Shown here: positions 1-6,733 of the stretch, in pieces
Layout: the number at the start of each line of letters is the position of its first letter
How positions within the stretch are numbered: position 1 is the stretch's first letter
Assembly (NCBI GenBank): GCA_021790625.1
Contig: JAJYGL010000129.1
Location: 1 to 10,106 of the forward strand
DNA length: 10,106 nt
Direction of reading: 5' to 3'
Source: Pseudomonadota bacterium
GTDB taxonomy: Bacteria > Pseudomonadota > Gammaproteobacteria > Burkholderiales > Sulfuriferulaceae
Notes under the pieces: generated by a model
The model's database searches: none
Told to the model about the DNA's origin: nothing
Seen by the model: the letters and a program-made list of their open reading frames with translations, nothing else
Translations under genes and position numbers: made by a program

Positions 1-53
1 CAGCAGTCTAGCCGGGTTTTGCTAATGGAACAAACGAGATTAATTGAACCTGG

Positions 54-70
54 AGATTAGATAATCTAAT
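54..70. promoter_or_regulatory. Palindrome over the LysR start codon, possible autoregulatory site
   Basis: A perfect 15-bp palindrome (ATTAGAT-A-ATCTAAT, 56-70) overlaps a second nested one (AGATTA-GA-TAATCT, 54-67). It runs into the ATG at 69-71 and abuts the only nearby GGAG. LysR regulators commonly repress their own genes by binding AT-rich dyads, so this is a plausible operator. A small RNA hairpin hiding the start codon is another reading. Both functions are inferred. Confidence 0.35.
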
Positions 71-968
71 GTCATCACGCCAAATGCCTTCACTGAATGC
101 GCTGCGTGCTTTCGAAGCCGTCGTACGGTTACGTTCCTTCGCCCGAGCAGCGCAAGAATTGCACGTCACGCCGGCGGCTATCAGTCAGTTGGTACGACAA
201 CTTGAAACCCATGTGGGAACGACGCTGTTGCAACGTGGTGGCAAGCAATTGGCGCCCAGTGTCGCAGCGTTGGCAGCGATGCCTGACTTGAGCCTGGGCT
301 TTGATACGCTGGCGCGGGCGGTTGATCGGCTGCGTCCTGAAGATAATGGCAATAACGGCGTATTGGCGCTCTCCGCGCCGCCAGTGTTCGCTTCACGCTG
401 GCTGGTACATCGGTTGGACGATTTTCACACGCATAACCCGAACTTTGAATTGCGTTTGCTGGTGACGCGTCGTCTGGTAGATTTTACGACGGAAGACATC
501 GATATCGGGCTGCGTTTTGGTAGGGGTAGCTACCCTGGCCTGTATTGCGAACGCTTGATGCCGGAGACTGTTGTGCTGGTGGCGGCTCCTGCTCTGGCTG
601 CCACGCTGACCAGCGTGCACGATTTGCTGCGTTGCGCTCTGTTGAATGACGATGCGCAAAGCTTCGATCCCTCCATGCCAGACTGGCCGGACTGGTTGAT
701 GCTGCAAGGCGTGCCGGTTGAGCATGGTTTGCGCACCCGTAGCATGGGCGATATTAATCTGGTCATTGAAGCTGCCATGAACGGTTTGGGTGTGGCTCGG
801 GTCTGGCGCAGCCTGGTTCAGAACGAACTGCGCCGAGGCGGGCTGATACAACTGTTCGATATGGTGCAACCCATTGATCGTGCTTACCATCTGGTCATGC
901 CGGAACAACGCTTGAAATGGCCGAAGGTGGCGGCATTCCGGCACTGGTTGCAAAGTCAGGCAAATTAA
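69..968 (+). CDS. LysR-type transcriptional regulator, GcvA-like
   Basis: A 299-residue protein of normal length for LysR-type regulators. The N-terminus (about residues 7-65) is a winged helix-turn-helix DNA-binding domain with the family pattern: PSLNALRAFEAV, then SFARAAQELHVTPAAISQ and LVRQLE. Residues from about 95 onward form the periplasmic-binding-like effector domain, including the RWLVHRL and DIDIGLRFGRG stretches typical of the GcvA subgroup. It should bind DNA in the cytoplasm as an oligomer and respond to a small molecule that cannot be named from sequence. Targets are unknown; LysR regulators often control a divergent neighbour, but that side lies outside the window. The ATG at 69 is favoured, although the nearest GGAG (52-55) is 13 nt away. 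An in-frame ATG at 84 (MPSLNALRAF) has no better ribosome site. The gene converges on the yqj-like operon, with 25 bp between stops. Confidence 0.93.
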   Translation: MSSRQMPSLNALRAFEAVVRLRSFARAAQELHVTPAAISQLVRQLETHVGTTLLQRGGKQLAPSVAALAAMPDLSLGFDTLARAVDRLRPEDNGNNGVLALSAPPVFASRWLVHRLDDFHTHNPNFELRLLVTRRLVDFTTEDIDIGLRFGRGSYPGLYCERLMPETVVLVAAPALAATLTSVHDLLRCALLNDDAQSFDPSMPDWPDWLMLQGVPVEHGLRTRSMGDINLVIEAAMNGLGVARVWRSLVQNELRRGGLIQLFDMVQPIDRAYHLVMPEQRLKWPKVAAFRHWLQSQAN

Positions 969-993
969 CTGCCTGCCATGGGGCTGACGAATT

Positions 994-1272
994 TCATTTT
1001 TTAAATAATTTGCGTCCGAGTTGCCATCCAATCCATGCACGTTGTATCCATTTGCCTGTGTGCTTTAAACGCAAGACGGCAAGTATCAGGCTGGCGCCCA
1101 CGAATATGGCGGGGTGACGTTTTAGATAACGAAGTGTTGCGATCCCGCGATCCACTCGTAATAAATGCGGGCGTAAAAATCCGGCGCTTTTCATCAGTTC
1201 AGTCCGCTGCGCTGCAGTTTGCGCCAATAAACGTTCGCGGCGTTGAGACAGATGAATTAATTTTTTATTCAT
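994..1272 (-). CDS. YqjK-like small membrane-associated protein
   Basis: A 92-residue basic protein, last in a three-gene operon. The N-terminal 30 residues are a charged helix (HLSQRRERLLAQTAAQRTEL), and one hydrophobic segment (about residues 54-68, PAIFVGASLILAVLR) is followed by an Arg/Lys-rich tail ending LFKK. That layout and the order after YqjD-like and YqjE-like genes match the enterobacterial yqjD-yqjE-yqjK arrangement, so the YqjK call rests partly on context. Function in the family is not established. It begins 7 nt after the upstream stop with no strong Shine-Dalgarno sequence, so translation is probably coupled to the preceding gene. Confidence 0.75.
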   Translation of the reverse strand: MNKKLIHLSQRRERLLAQTAAQRTELMKSAGFLRPHLLRVDRGIATLRYLKRHPAIFVGASLILAVLRLKHTGKWIQRAWIGWQLGRKLFKK

Positions 1273-1279
1273 TTCTTAT

Positions 1280-1669
1280 TCATGGGCGCAGCTGTTGTCG
1301 ATCTTTCGATAATTCGTCCAGTGTGCTGGCAAACCATCTGGGCTTGATTTGTAATTTGTGCAGCACAAACCACCATGCCGCCATGCCAGCGACCAGAAAA
1401 GCTCCGCTAAAACAACCGAGCACCAGCAGTCGATGGTTATTCCAAAATGCGACCACAACCAGAACCGTCAGCAGGATCACGCCCACGCCGAGTAAAAATA
1501 ACCCGATCAGCATAACGATCAACAACAACGTCAGCCGTTCCCGCTCTTCTTCCATCTCAGTGGACAATAAATCAAGCCGGGTGTACGCGATTGCAACCAG
1601 ACTCGCTGCAAGCCCTTTGAGGGAATCAAACAATCCCTTGGTTTCGGTCGGTGTTTGCTGATCCATCAT
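1280..1669 (-). CDS. YqjE-like / phage holin III superfamily membrane protein
   Basis: A 129-residue integral membrane protein. A short amphipathic N-terminal region (GLFDSLKGLAASLVAIAYTR, residues 12-31) precedes a charged stretch rich in Glu (STEMEEERER, 36-45). Two transmembrane helices follow, at about 46-76 and 81-106, then a charged cytoplasmic tail. This is the usual architecture of YqjE/holin-superfamily proteins, which despite the name are ordinary chromosomal genes and not lysis proteins. The gene begins 6 nt after the stop of the YqjD-like gene and ends 7 nt before the YqjK-like start. Tandem ATG codons at 1669 and 1666 make the start uncertain by one residue. Confidence 0.85.
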   Translation of the reverse strand: MMDQQTPTETKGLFDSLKGLAASLVAIAYTRLDLLSTEMEEERERLTLLLIVMLIGLFLLGVGVILLTVLVVVAFWNNHRLLVLGCFSGAFLVAGMAAWWFVLHKLQIKPRWFASTLDELSKDRQQLRP

Positions 1670-1675
1670 CCAGCG

Positions 1676-2011
1676 TCAACGGCGGCTGATAAGAAAACCG
1701 ACCAGCAGCCCGAGACCAGCCCCGATACCAATTGCTTGCCATGGATTCTCGTGAACATAGGTATCGGTTGCCTCGACGGCCGCCTTGGTTCTGAACAGCA
1801 ATGCTTCTTCAAGATCAGATATTTTTTCTCTTGCTCGGGCGATAGAATCTTCCACCCTACTGCGTGCGGTGACCAGCGCTTCACCACCTTGGTTGGCTGT
1901 GGCCTTAATCAAGGCCTCAGCGTCTACCATGACGTTCTTAAGGTCAATAATCAGCTGTTTCTTTGTCACATCAGTAGATTCTGCTTCGTTATAATCACTA
2001 TTGGCATTCAT
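1676..2011 (-). CDS. YqjD/ElaB-type protein (DUF883), C-tail anchored
   Basis: A 111-residue protein: a charged helical body (about residues 16-85, a likely coiled coil) followed by the hallmark HENPWQAIGIGAGLGLLVGF segment (87-106) and a short ISRR end. In E. coli, ElaB and YqjD are anchored in the inner membrane by such a C-terminal helix and bind ribosomes in stationary phase; a similar role here is inference. The start was placed at 2011 rather than at an upstream in-frame TTG or GTG-like codon (2035) because GAAGGAA lies just upstream of the ATG at 2011. It is the first gene of the yqjD-yqjE-yqjK-like operon. No convincing sigma-70 promoter was found upstream. Confidence 0.88.
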   Translation of the reverse strand: MNANSDYNEAESTDVTKKQLIIDLKNVMVDAEALIKATANQGGEALVTARSRVEDSIARAREKISDLEEALLFRTKAAVEATDTYVHENPWQAIGIGAGLGLLVGFLISRR

Positions 2012-2469
2012 GGGTGTTTCCTTCAGGTTAATCAAGAAAATTGGCTGTTGTTATACGTCCAGCCTGGGCGGGGCCTAACCGCTGTGCCTGCTTGAAACAT
2101 TGCACTATAGATTCTTCTACAGATTCTTCGAGTCCGGCAGGCTCCTGGCCCAATGCCAAGAAGTGATACTTATAGGCTTTAAACTGATGGACGGTCTGTG
2201 CGTTGGCGCACCTATGTTGAATGTTGGGCAGGAATTTGATCCTGAGGAGAATAGGGGGTTTGGTTTATCTTCCTCAATCCAGGTAGGTGCTGATGTACCG
2301 GCATGGAGGGATTGATCAGTGGCTTGAAACGAAGGAGGTATCTATACCGATTGATTCAGAATGTCTGGTCAGGTCAATATATCCGCGCTGGTCGGGTACC
2401 GGGTACGCTGGGCGAGGGACATGTACGCTCGATGTGAGTGCCGTGAACAGCGCGGGAGAAAGCGGAAAT
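2012..2469. other. 458-bp stretch without a recognisable gene
   Basis: This stretch lies between the 5' end of the YqjD-like gene and the 3' end of the rhodanese gene, both on minus, so it must hold the promoter of the yqj-like operon. Short open frames exist on both strands but lack ribosome sites and resemble nothing I recognise. A 9-bp direct repeat (AGATTCTTC) occurs at about 2109 and 2121. No RNA gene or mobile-element end was seen. Confidence 0.5.
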
Positions 2470-2856
2470 TCAGCATTGCTCCCAAGGTAGCCCGTCGTGG
2501 CGCCATCCATTCAGGCTGCTTCGGTGGTGGAATTCATCCCGGTCTCCTTCGAAGCCGTGCAGTACGCTGTATACTTCCCTGAAACCAGCTTCCATTAGCG
2601 ATTTCCCCGCTTCCAGTGAACGTACGCCGCTCCGGCAGATGAGTAGAACCGGGCAGGATTCGTTCGCTATTTTCTTTACCTGAGCGACGAAGTCTGGATT
2701 GATTTCCCAGTCCGGGCCATCGATCCAGGGCACATGGCTGGAATTTACGGGGTGCCCGATGAAAAGGAACTCGATTTCACTGCGTACGTCGACGAGTACC
2801 GCGCTCGGGTTGTTTTTCAGAAACAGCAAGGCTTCTTTCGGATCGAGTGATTTCAT
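2470..2856 (-). CDS. Single-domain rhodanese (sulfurtransferase-like)
   Basis: A 128-residue protein comprising one rhodanese domain. Visible landmarks are AVLVDVRSEIEF (19-30), the GHPVNSSHVPW segment (34-44), and the active-site loop CRSGVRS with catalytic Cys74, followed by AGKSLMEAGF. The C-terminus GWRHDGLPWEQ (117-127) is a common ending in this subgroup. Such proteins carry a persulfide on the cysteine and relay sulfane sulfur in the cytoplasm; the physiological acceptor cannot be told here. There is no signal peptide. The start at 2856 was chosen because TGAGGA lies about 7 nt upstream; the frame stays open to 2901 but has no better site there. It is transcribed away from the ADP-ribosylglycohydrolase-like gene and appears monocistronic. 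Confidence 0.93.
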   Translation of the reverse strand: MKSLDPKEALLFLKNNPSAVLVDVRSEIEFLFIGHPVNSSHVPWIDGPDWEINPDFVAQVKKIANESCPVLLICRSGVRSLEAGKSLMEAGFREVYSVLHGFEGDRDEFHHRSSLNGWRHDGLPWEQC

Positions 2857-3112
2857 GGCATTCCTCAGCGTTATTGGGGAATGGTAGCGCGTATTGGGCA
2901 TGCCTGTCTATCGAGATAATGGGGTCACAAGACAAAAGAGATGTGTGGGTCAGATATTACCTTGAAAAGGAAGCTCATTGATTCTGATATCCAATTGATT
3001 TTCAATCGCTGCTCATGGACAAGCGAGCTTTGTTGGCGCGTGATGCATCGGGCAGGAAGATCAACTTGTGCGGCACGATTTATCGAGTTTAAACACCGCT
3101 GAACGTAAGTTG

Positions 3113-3118
3113 TATAAT
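3113..3118 (+). promoter_or_regulatory. Possible -10 box for the ADP-ribosylglycohydrolase-like gene
   Basis: A perfect TATAAT occurs 71 nt before the ATG at 3190, within the 333-bp divergent gap (2857-3189). The -35 match is poor (TTAAAC near 3089, 18-bp spacer), so an activator may be needed or the match may be chance. Nothing else was recognised in this gap. Confidence 0.35.
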
Positions 3119-3189
3119 GTATTGCGTAACAGCTGCAACACAATTGGGCTGCGGTTGTCACAGGAACGTACAATTCAAAGGAGTTGATT

Positions 3190-4251
3190 ATGAATCGAGC
3201 CGCAGGCGCCATTATGGGCGCTTTGATTGGTGATGCTTTGGGTCTGGGGTGTCACTGGTATTATGACCTTGCTGAGTTGCGCCGCGACCATGGAGAGTGG
3301 ATTACCGGCTACACCACACCGAAGCTGGAGCGCTACCACGGTGGCATGAAAGCTGGACAATTGTCGCAGACCGGGCTCATTCTTGTCATGCTGCTCGAAT
3401 CGGTCACCGAACAGGGGGAGTATCGGGAAGATGATTTTACCCGTCGCCTGGATGAAGAGTTATTCCCGTTGCTGAATGGCACTGCAGCGTATGGACCCGG
3501 GGGCTATACCAATCAGTCTATCCGCGAAGCCTATCGGCGGCGTGTGCAACAGAAAAAATCATGGCGCGAAACAGGTGGTTCTGCCGATACCACAGAAGCT
3601 GTAGAGCGCGCGATCGTTCTGGCGGTCAGGTATGCCAAGCAGCCACACCAAGTCGCGGAATCGGTGGTTGCCAATTGCATACTGACTCAGAACGACGAAA
3701 CCGTTGTCGCCATGAGTACTGCCTTTAATGCTGTTTTGGCCTTGTTGGTGGCGGGCGAAAAAATGACGCCCGCGATCTCGGACAAGCTGATGCAACTGGT
3801 GCGTCAGCACAAGCTCCCCTTTCATACGGTGACGAACAACAATTTGTCTGCGCTCCATCGCGACGGCGCCGCCCCACTATTGGCCGGGCAGTTCCCCTCT
3901 CCAGACGCGCTGTTAATGCCGCACTATATGGCATTGGCGGCACTTGATCCGGATATCAAAATTGAACCCGCCTGGAAAGCAGCCATTGTGTACGGCATGC
4001 CATGCGCGATTTATTATCAGCTGCCGGCAGCCTATTATCTGGCAACCCGTTTTGCCGATGACTTTGAATCCGCCGTGCTGCATGCTATCAACGGCGGCGG
4101 TCAAAACATGTCGCGCGCCATGCTCACCGGCGCGTTGGTTGGCGCGCAGGTGGGATTGGAAGGTATTCCTCAACGTTTTATTGATGGGCTGGAAAAGAGT
4201 GAAAGATTGTTAGCATTGGCTGAGAAATTGAGCGTCCAGAGCGGACTTTAA
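3190..4251 (+). CDS. ADP-ribosylglycohydrolase-fold protein, J1-crystallin-like subgroup
   Basis: A 353-residue protein recognisable as the ADP-ribosylglycohydrolase/J1-crystallin family by GAIMGALIGDALGLG at the N-terminus (6-20) and the C-terminal block AINGGGQNMSRAMLTGALVGAQ (299-320). Family hydrolases (DraG, ARH1/ARH3) remove ADP-ribose using two Mg ions held by a TDDT motif and a GGDTDT-like motif. Here the corresponding positions read SQTG (59-62) and GGQNMS (303-308), so those acidic ligands are missing. The CHWYYD (21-26) and GGYTNQSIR (104-112) segments are probably subgroup features. The fold is secure but hydrolase activity is doubtful. The ATG at 3190 follows AAGGAG (3178-3183) with a 6-nt spacer, which beats the in-frame TTG at 3184. 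No ADP-ribosyltransferase partner is in the window. Confidence 0.88.
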   Translation: MNRAAGAIMGALIGDALGLGCHWYYDLAELRRDHGEWITGYTTPKLERYHGGMKAGQLSQTGLILVMLLESVTEQGEYREDDFTRRLDEELFPLLNGTAAYGPGGYTNQSIREAYRRRVQQKKSWRETGGSADTTEAVERAIVLAVRYAKQPHQVAESVVANCILTQNDETVVAMSTAFNAVLALLVAGEKMTPAISDKLMQLVRQHKLPFHTVTNNNLSALHRDGAAPLLAGQFPSPDALLMPHYMALAALDPDIKIEPAWKAAIVYGMPCAIYYQLPAAYYLATRFADDFESAVLHAINGGGQNMSRAMLTGALVGAQVGLEGIPQRFIDGLEKSERLLALAEKLSVQSGL

Positions 4252-4508
4252 TCCGAAATAATCTCGTTACCCGTCATTTCTGCTCAGGGTGGAATCCATG
4301 CGTCTGTGAAGGCGCATAAACAGTACGGTGAAAGTTCGTGTCGGAGAGCAAGCCAAGACATCCACCGTGGTGAGGTAAGCTCGTCGTTACGAGGCGGGAC
4401 GGGGCTTGGCGGGCGAACTGCCGCGTCGTGCCGCTGGTCAAGGAGAATAACCCTTGACCAGCGCGGTCACGTCTTGCATTCGATCCTGCCAGGCCGCCGT
4501 CGCGGCTA
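4252..4508. other. Structured intergenic stretch between convergent genes
   Basis: The space between the convergent ADP-ribosylglycohydrolase-like and lipoprotein genes is rich in short dyads: CTCGT-CGTT-ACGAG (about 4380-4393), a 12-bp perfect inverted repeat at 4432-4463, and GCCGC-CGTC-GCGGC near 4493-4506. No known RNA family could be recognised. Open frames run through it on both strands but lack start and ribosome signals. It may be a remnant of a mobile element or intron, or a non-coding RNA. Confidence 0.4.
4432..4463. repeat. Perfect 12-bp inverted repeat (hairpin)
   Basis: The arms CGCTGGTCAAGG and CCTTGACCAGCG are exactly complementary around an 8-nt loop (AGAATAAC). There is no T-tract on either strand after the stem, so it is not a canonical intrinsic terminator, although its position between convergent genes would suit transcription stopping. 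It could also belong to a structured RNA or be an operator. Confidence 0.8.
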
Positions 4509-4535
4509 TGTGGGAATAGATCAGCGGTTCCCTAA
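4509..4535 (-). repeat. Dispersed post-stop repeat, copy 1
   Basis: On minus it reads TTAGGGAACCGCTGAT followed by CTATTCCCACA, beginning 4 nt after the TAA of the lipoprotein gene. It shares 23 consecutive bases with copy 3 (TGTGGGAATAG and ATCAGCGGTTCC joined). The ends GGGAA and TTCCC can pair around an 11-nt loop. There is one base change relative to the consensus TTAAGGAACCGCTGAT. Confidence 0.8.
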
Positions 4536-4539
4536 GCGC

Positions 4540-4851
4540 TTACTGTTTTTGGCATGAGGCGTTAGCAAAGGCTATTGAGCCAAAAGCCGTCGCTACGCCG
4601 CCCGGAGCGCTCCGCTTAGTTACGATGTTGCAAGCGTACCGACCTTTAGGCGTGTCGGCCAGATAATAGATTGTATCGGTAGCATCATTCTGGTGAATAT
4701 TCGATATATAGACCTGTGAAAGGCTATAACCGAGCTTATCGGCTGTAATCTTTTGCAGGTGGGGTGCATCGAGTTTTGGTGGAACACTCGCGCAACCGGA
4801 AATGGTCACAATCAGGGTGGACACCAAGGCGAGTACGAGGGATGTTTTCAT
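4540..4851 (-). CDS. Small lipoprotein, function unknown
   Basis: A 103-residue protein with a clear lipoprotein signal: MK start, hydrophobic core (residues 4-17) and lipobox ISGC with Cys20 as the lipidated residue. The mature 84 residues should sit on the periplasmic face of a membrane; the following Ala-Ser does not suggest inner-membrane retention, so the outer membrane is likely. The mature part contains a small domain (SLSQVYISNIHQ and the Tyr/Cys pair YACNIV), with two further cysteines (Cys74 and Cys100) that could form a disulfide. I do not recognise the family. A strong GAGGAGG lies 7 nt before the ATG at 4851. It is apparently monocistronic with its own promoter candidate, and its stop is followed at once by repeat copy 1. 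Confidence 0.85.
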   Translation of the reverse strand: MKTSLVLALVSTLIVTISGCASVPPKLDAPHLQKITADKLGYSLSQVYISNIHQNDATDTIYYLADTPKGRYACNIVTKRSAPGGVATAFGSIAFANASCQKQ

Positions 4852-4895
4852 TTTGATTCCTCCTCAACTACACTTTAAAATTGTTTCAGTTAGAC

Positions 4896-4924
4896 AGTAT
4901 CCGAATTTTGAAGTTCATTGGCAA
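4896..4924 (-). promoter_or_regulatory. Candidate sigma-70 promoter of the lipoprotein gene
   Basis: On minus, TTGCCA (4919-4924) and GATACT (4896-4901) are separated by 17 bp, matching consensus at 5 of 6 and 4 of 6 positions. This would start transcription near 4889 and leave a leader of about 38 nt containing the strong ribosome site. Confidence 0.4.
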
Positions 4925-5223
4925 TTGAGTTAAAAAATGAGCTTATGTTACTGCTGGATGTCACTGGTTGTCGCGGATTCAGGTTTGAAGCGCGACACTA
5001 CTTTTTGATAAAACTTGAATCGGTGACAGGAAGCCAAGCCATTTTCGAGGCCGTTTGTTTGGTTATTGTATACCCACGTTGCATGCTTCGTATTGTATAC
5101 CCAGCATACCCATATTGTATACCCATATTGATTTCTTCATCATTGATGGCGGCGAAGCCGCTCGAACCCCCTGTTTTTCTCGAAGTACGCCTCCAATCCC
5201 ATACAATTCAGGCGGTTTGAGCC
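4925..5223. other. Intergenic region between flagellin 3' end and lipoprotein promoter
   Basis: No convincing gene is present. Open frames on + across 4918-5279 have no ribosome site and owe their repetitive IVYP/YCIP residues to the 13-bp DNA repeats. The notable content is the triple GTATAC repeat at 5064-5125 and a minor GCGGC-GAA-GCCGC hairpin near 5148-5160. Confidence 0.5.
5064..5125 (+). repeat. Three exact 13-bp direct repeats containing GTATAC
   Basis: TATTGTATACCCA occurs without mismatch at 5064-5076, 5091-5103 and 5113-5125, at intervals of 27 and 22 bp. A partial unit (GCATACCCATA) lies between the second and third. Each unit holds the palindrome GTATAC. The cluster is about 140 bp upstream of the lipoprotein -35 box, so clustered regulator-binding sites are a reasonable reading. 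The spacing is too irregular and the units too short for a CRISPR array. Confidence 0.8.
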
Positions 5224-5245
5224 GAATAGATCAGCGATTCCTTAA
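5224..5245 (-). repeat. Dispersed post-stop repeat, copy 2
   Basis: On minus it reads TTAAGGAATCGCTGAT followed by CTATTC, starting 5 nt after the flagellin TAA. It has one change in the core (C to T) relative to copies 3 and 4, yet GAAT/ATTC at its ends still pair. Confidence 0.7.
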
Positions 5246-5250
5246 CAGGT

Positions 5251-6663
5251 TTAACGCAGCAAGGTTAAAATCTGGTTAGGCAGTTGGTTAGTTTGCGCGA
5301 GCATCGCAGTACCAGCTTGCGACAATACATTTTGTTGGCTCAGAACGGCCGTTTCCTGCGCATAGTTGGTGTCTTGGATACGTGCCAGCGATTGCGTCAG
5401 GTTTTGCGAATCAGTCTGGATGCCGGTTACCACAGCAGAGAAGCGGTTTTGGTACGCGCCCAATGCCGCTGCATTATTGGTTACCGTGTTGATGGCGCCC
5501 TGAATGGCGATCATCGCATTCTGCGCATCCGTGATTGACAACACGTCCACATTGGCAAGACTCAAACCGACGACAGTGCTTTGTGCAGCAGTCGTTCCGG
5601 CAATCAATCCAGCATTTTTAGGGTTATTACCGCTGATGGTGATGCCTTGTGAATTATTTGAACTGAGTGTCACCGCGCCTTGGATCGTCGCCACGGTTGA
5701 TCCGTCTTCGCCGAGAATTATTGCACGACCATCCGCTGCGGTGAGGGTGAAGACCGCGCCGCTGGCTGCCGCAGTAACACCGGTCTGTGTTGAAATGGCG
5801 TTGAAGGCGGCGACCAGGTTGGCGGCGGCGCCCTCAGGTGTTACCGCACTGGCGACTGCCCCGACGTTAATTCCATTAATAGAAAGGACATTTGCCGCAA
5901 AAGGCACATTGCTCATCCCGACGCCACTATAAGTCGTTGGCTCAGCAGTTGCGGTAACGTTAGACTGCGCGCTGATGGCATTAATGGCCTGTGCGATGGA
6001 ATAAGCACTGTTAGTAGTTTGCCCCGGGGCACTGCCAACAACAGAAGCACCGACCTGGTAACCATTCAACGTAACATCGCCAGCGTTGAGTGGCACAAAC
6101 ACGGTAGTGCCTGTTACAGTTGTAGAATAAGTGGTTCCTGCGCCGCCCAATGCATTGAGTTGCATACTGGAAATGCTGCCGATGCTAACCTGGTTGCTGC
6201 CGCCCGAGTTGGCGCCCACCTGGAAAGTCTCGCCCTGAAAAGAGCCATCGAGCAAGTTGACGCCGTTGAAGTTGGACGATTGCGAAATGCGCTGATTTTC
6301 TTGCAACAACTGCTGTACCTGGTCATTTAGCGCCTGACGGTTGGCTGTGGTGTTGGCGGCATTGGCGGATTCCACCGCCAGGCTATAGGCAGACTGCAGA
6401 TTGGTGAGGATGGTAGACAAGTCGCCTTGTGCGGTTTGTGCCAATGACACGCCGTTGTTGGCGTTGAGCGCTGCTTGGTTAGAACCATTAATCTGCGTGG
6501 TCATGTTTTGCGCAATGGCGTAACTGGCAGCGCCGTCGGCGGCGCTGTTGATGCGTAAACCGGAGGACAACCGCTGGATAGCGGCGGTCAAGTTGCTTTG
6601 TGTATTGCTCAGGTTGTTCTGGGCAATCAGCGACGCCATGTTGGTATTGAGATAGTCAGCCAT
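5251..6663 (-). CDS. Flagellin
   Basis: A 470-residue flagellin, the filament subunit exported by the flagellar type III apparatus and assembled outside the cell. The N-terminal D0/D1 region (1-140) has TNMASLIAQNNL, AIQRLSSGLRINSAADGAAS and FNGVNLLDG. The C-terminal D1/D0 region (about 385-470) has YQNRFSAVVTGIQ and ends AMLAQTNQLPNQILTLLR. The middle holds two stretches resembling the flagellin hook-IN motif (about 196-240 and 259-312). The usual NSAKDDAAG reads NSAADGAAS, and LQRVRELAVQ reads LQSAYSLAVE. The ATG at 6663 is preceded by GGAGG 4 nt away; the frame extends upstream to 6855 but into the porin gene. No sigma-28 promoter was convincing. It lies 70 bp after the porin gene on the same strand, with no other flagellar gene in the window. 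Confidence 0.95.
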   Translation of the reverse strand: MADYLNTNMASLIAQNNLSNTQSNLTAAIQRLSSGLRINSAADGAASYAIAQNMTTQINGSNQAALNANNGVSLAQTAQGDLSTILTNLQSAYSLAVESANAANTTANRQALNDQVQQLLQENQRISQSSNFNGVNLLDGSFQGETFQVGANSGGSNQVSIGSISSMQLNALGGAGTTYSTTVTGTTVFVPLNAGDVTLNGYQVGASVVGSAPGQTTNSAYSIAQAINAISAQSNVTATAEPTTYSGVGMSNVPFAANVLSINGINVGAVASAVTPEGAAANLVAAFNAISTQTGVTAAASGAVFTLTAADGRAIILGEDGSTVATIQGAVTLSSNNSQGITISGNNPKNAGLIAGTTAAQSTVVGLSLANVDVLSITDAQNAMIAIQGAINTVTNNAAALGAYQNRFSAVVTGIQTDSQNLTQSLARIQDTNYAQETAVLSQQNVLSQAGTAMLAQTNQLPNQILTLLR

Positions 6664-6733
6664 GCAGCCTCCGGATTTTGATGTAAAACATAGAGTTGCT
6701 TGATCATCGTGCGAGTCGTATGGAAGAATCGGG

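Noticed and set aside
393..1040. A 215-codon open frame on minus opposite the LysR gene.
   Set aside because: It is antisense to a clear LysR protein, its residues are rich in His/Gln as expected from a shadow frame, and it has no ribosome site.
1035..1661. A 208-codon open frame on + across the yqj-like genes.
   Set aside because: It overlaps two well-supported minus-strand membrane protein genes and its Ser/Arg/Asn-rich translation shows no domain.
1280..1669. The holin-superfamily protein as a sign of a prophage.
   Set aside because: It lies in a YqjD-YqjE-YqjK-type operon of ordinary chromosomal genes and no phage gene is present.
4432..4463. The 12-bp inverted repeat as a standard intrinsic terminator.
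   Set aside because: Neither strand has a run of T after the stem.
4274..4534. An uninterrupted reading frame on minus through the structured gap.
   Set aside because: It has no ATG or GTG with a ribosome site, and a + frame (4306-4557) is open as well, which fits GC-rich structured DNA better than a gene.
5064..5125. The 13-bp repeats as a CRISPR array.
   Set aside because: The repeat is far too short, there are only three units with unequal 9- and 14-bp spacers, and no cas gene is nearby.
4918..5279. Open frames on + between the lipoprotein and flagellin genes.
   Set aside because: They lack ribosome sites and contain repeated IVYP or YCIP residues produced by the 13-bp DNA repeats; the second runs into the flagellin gene.
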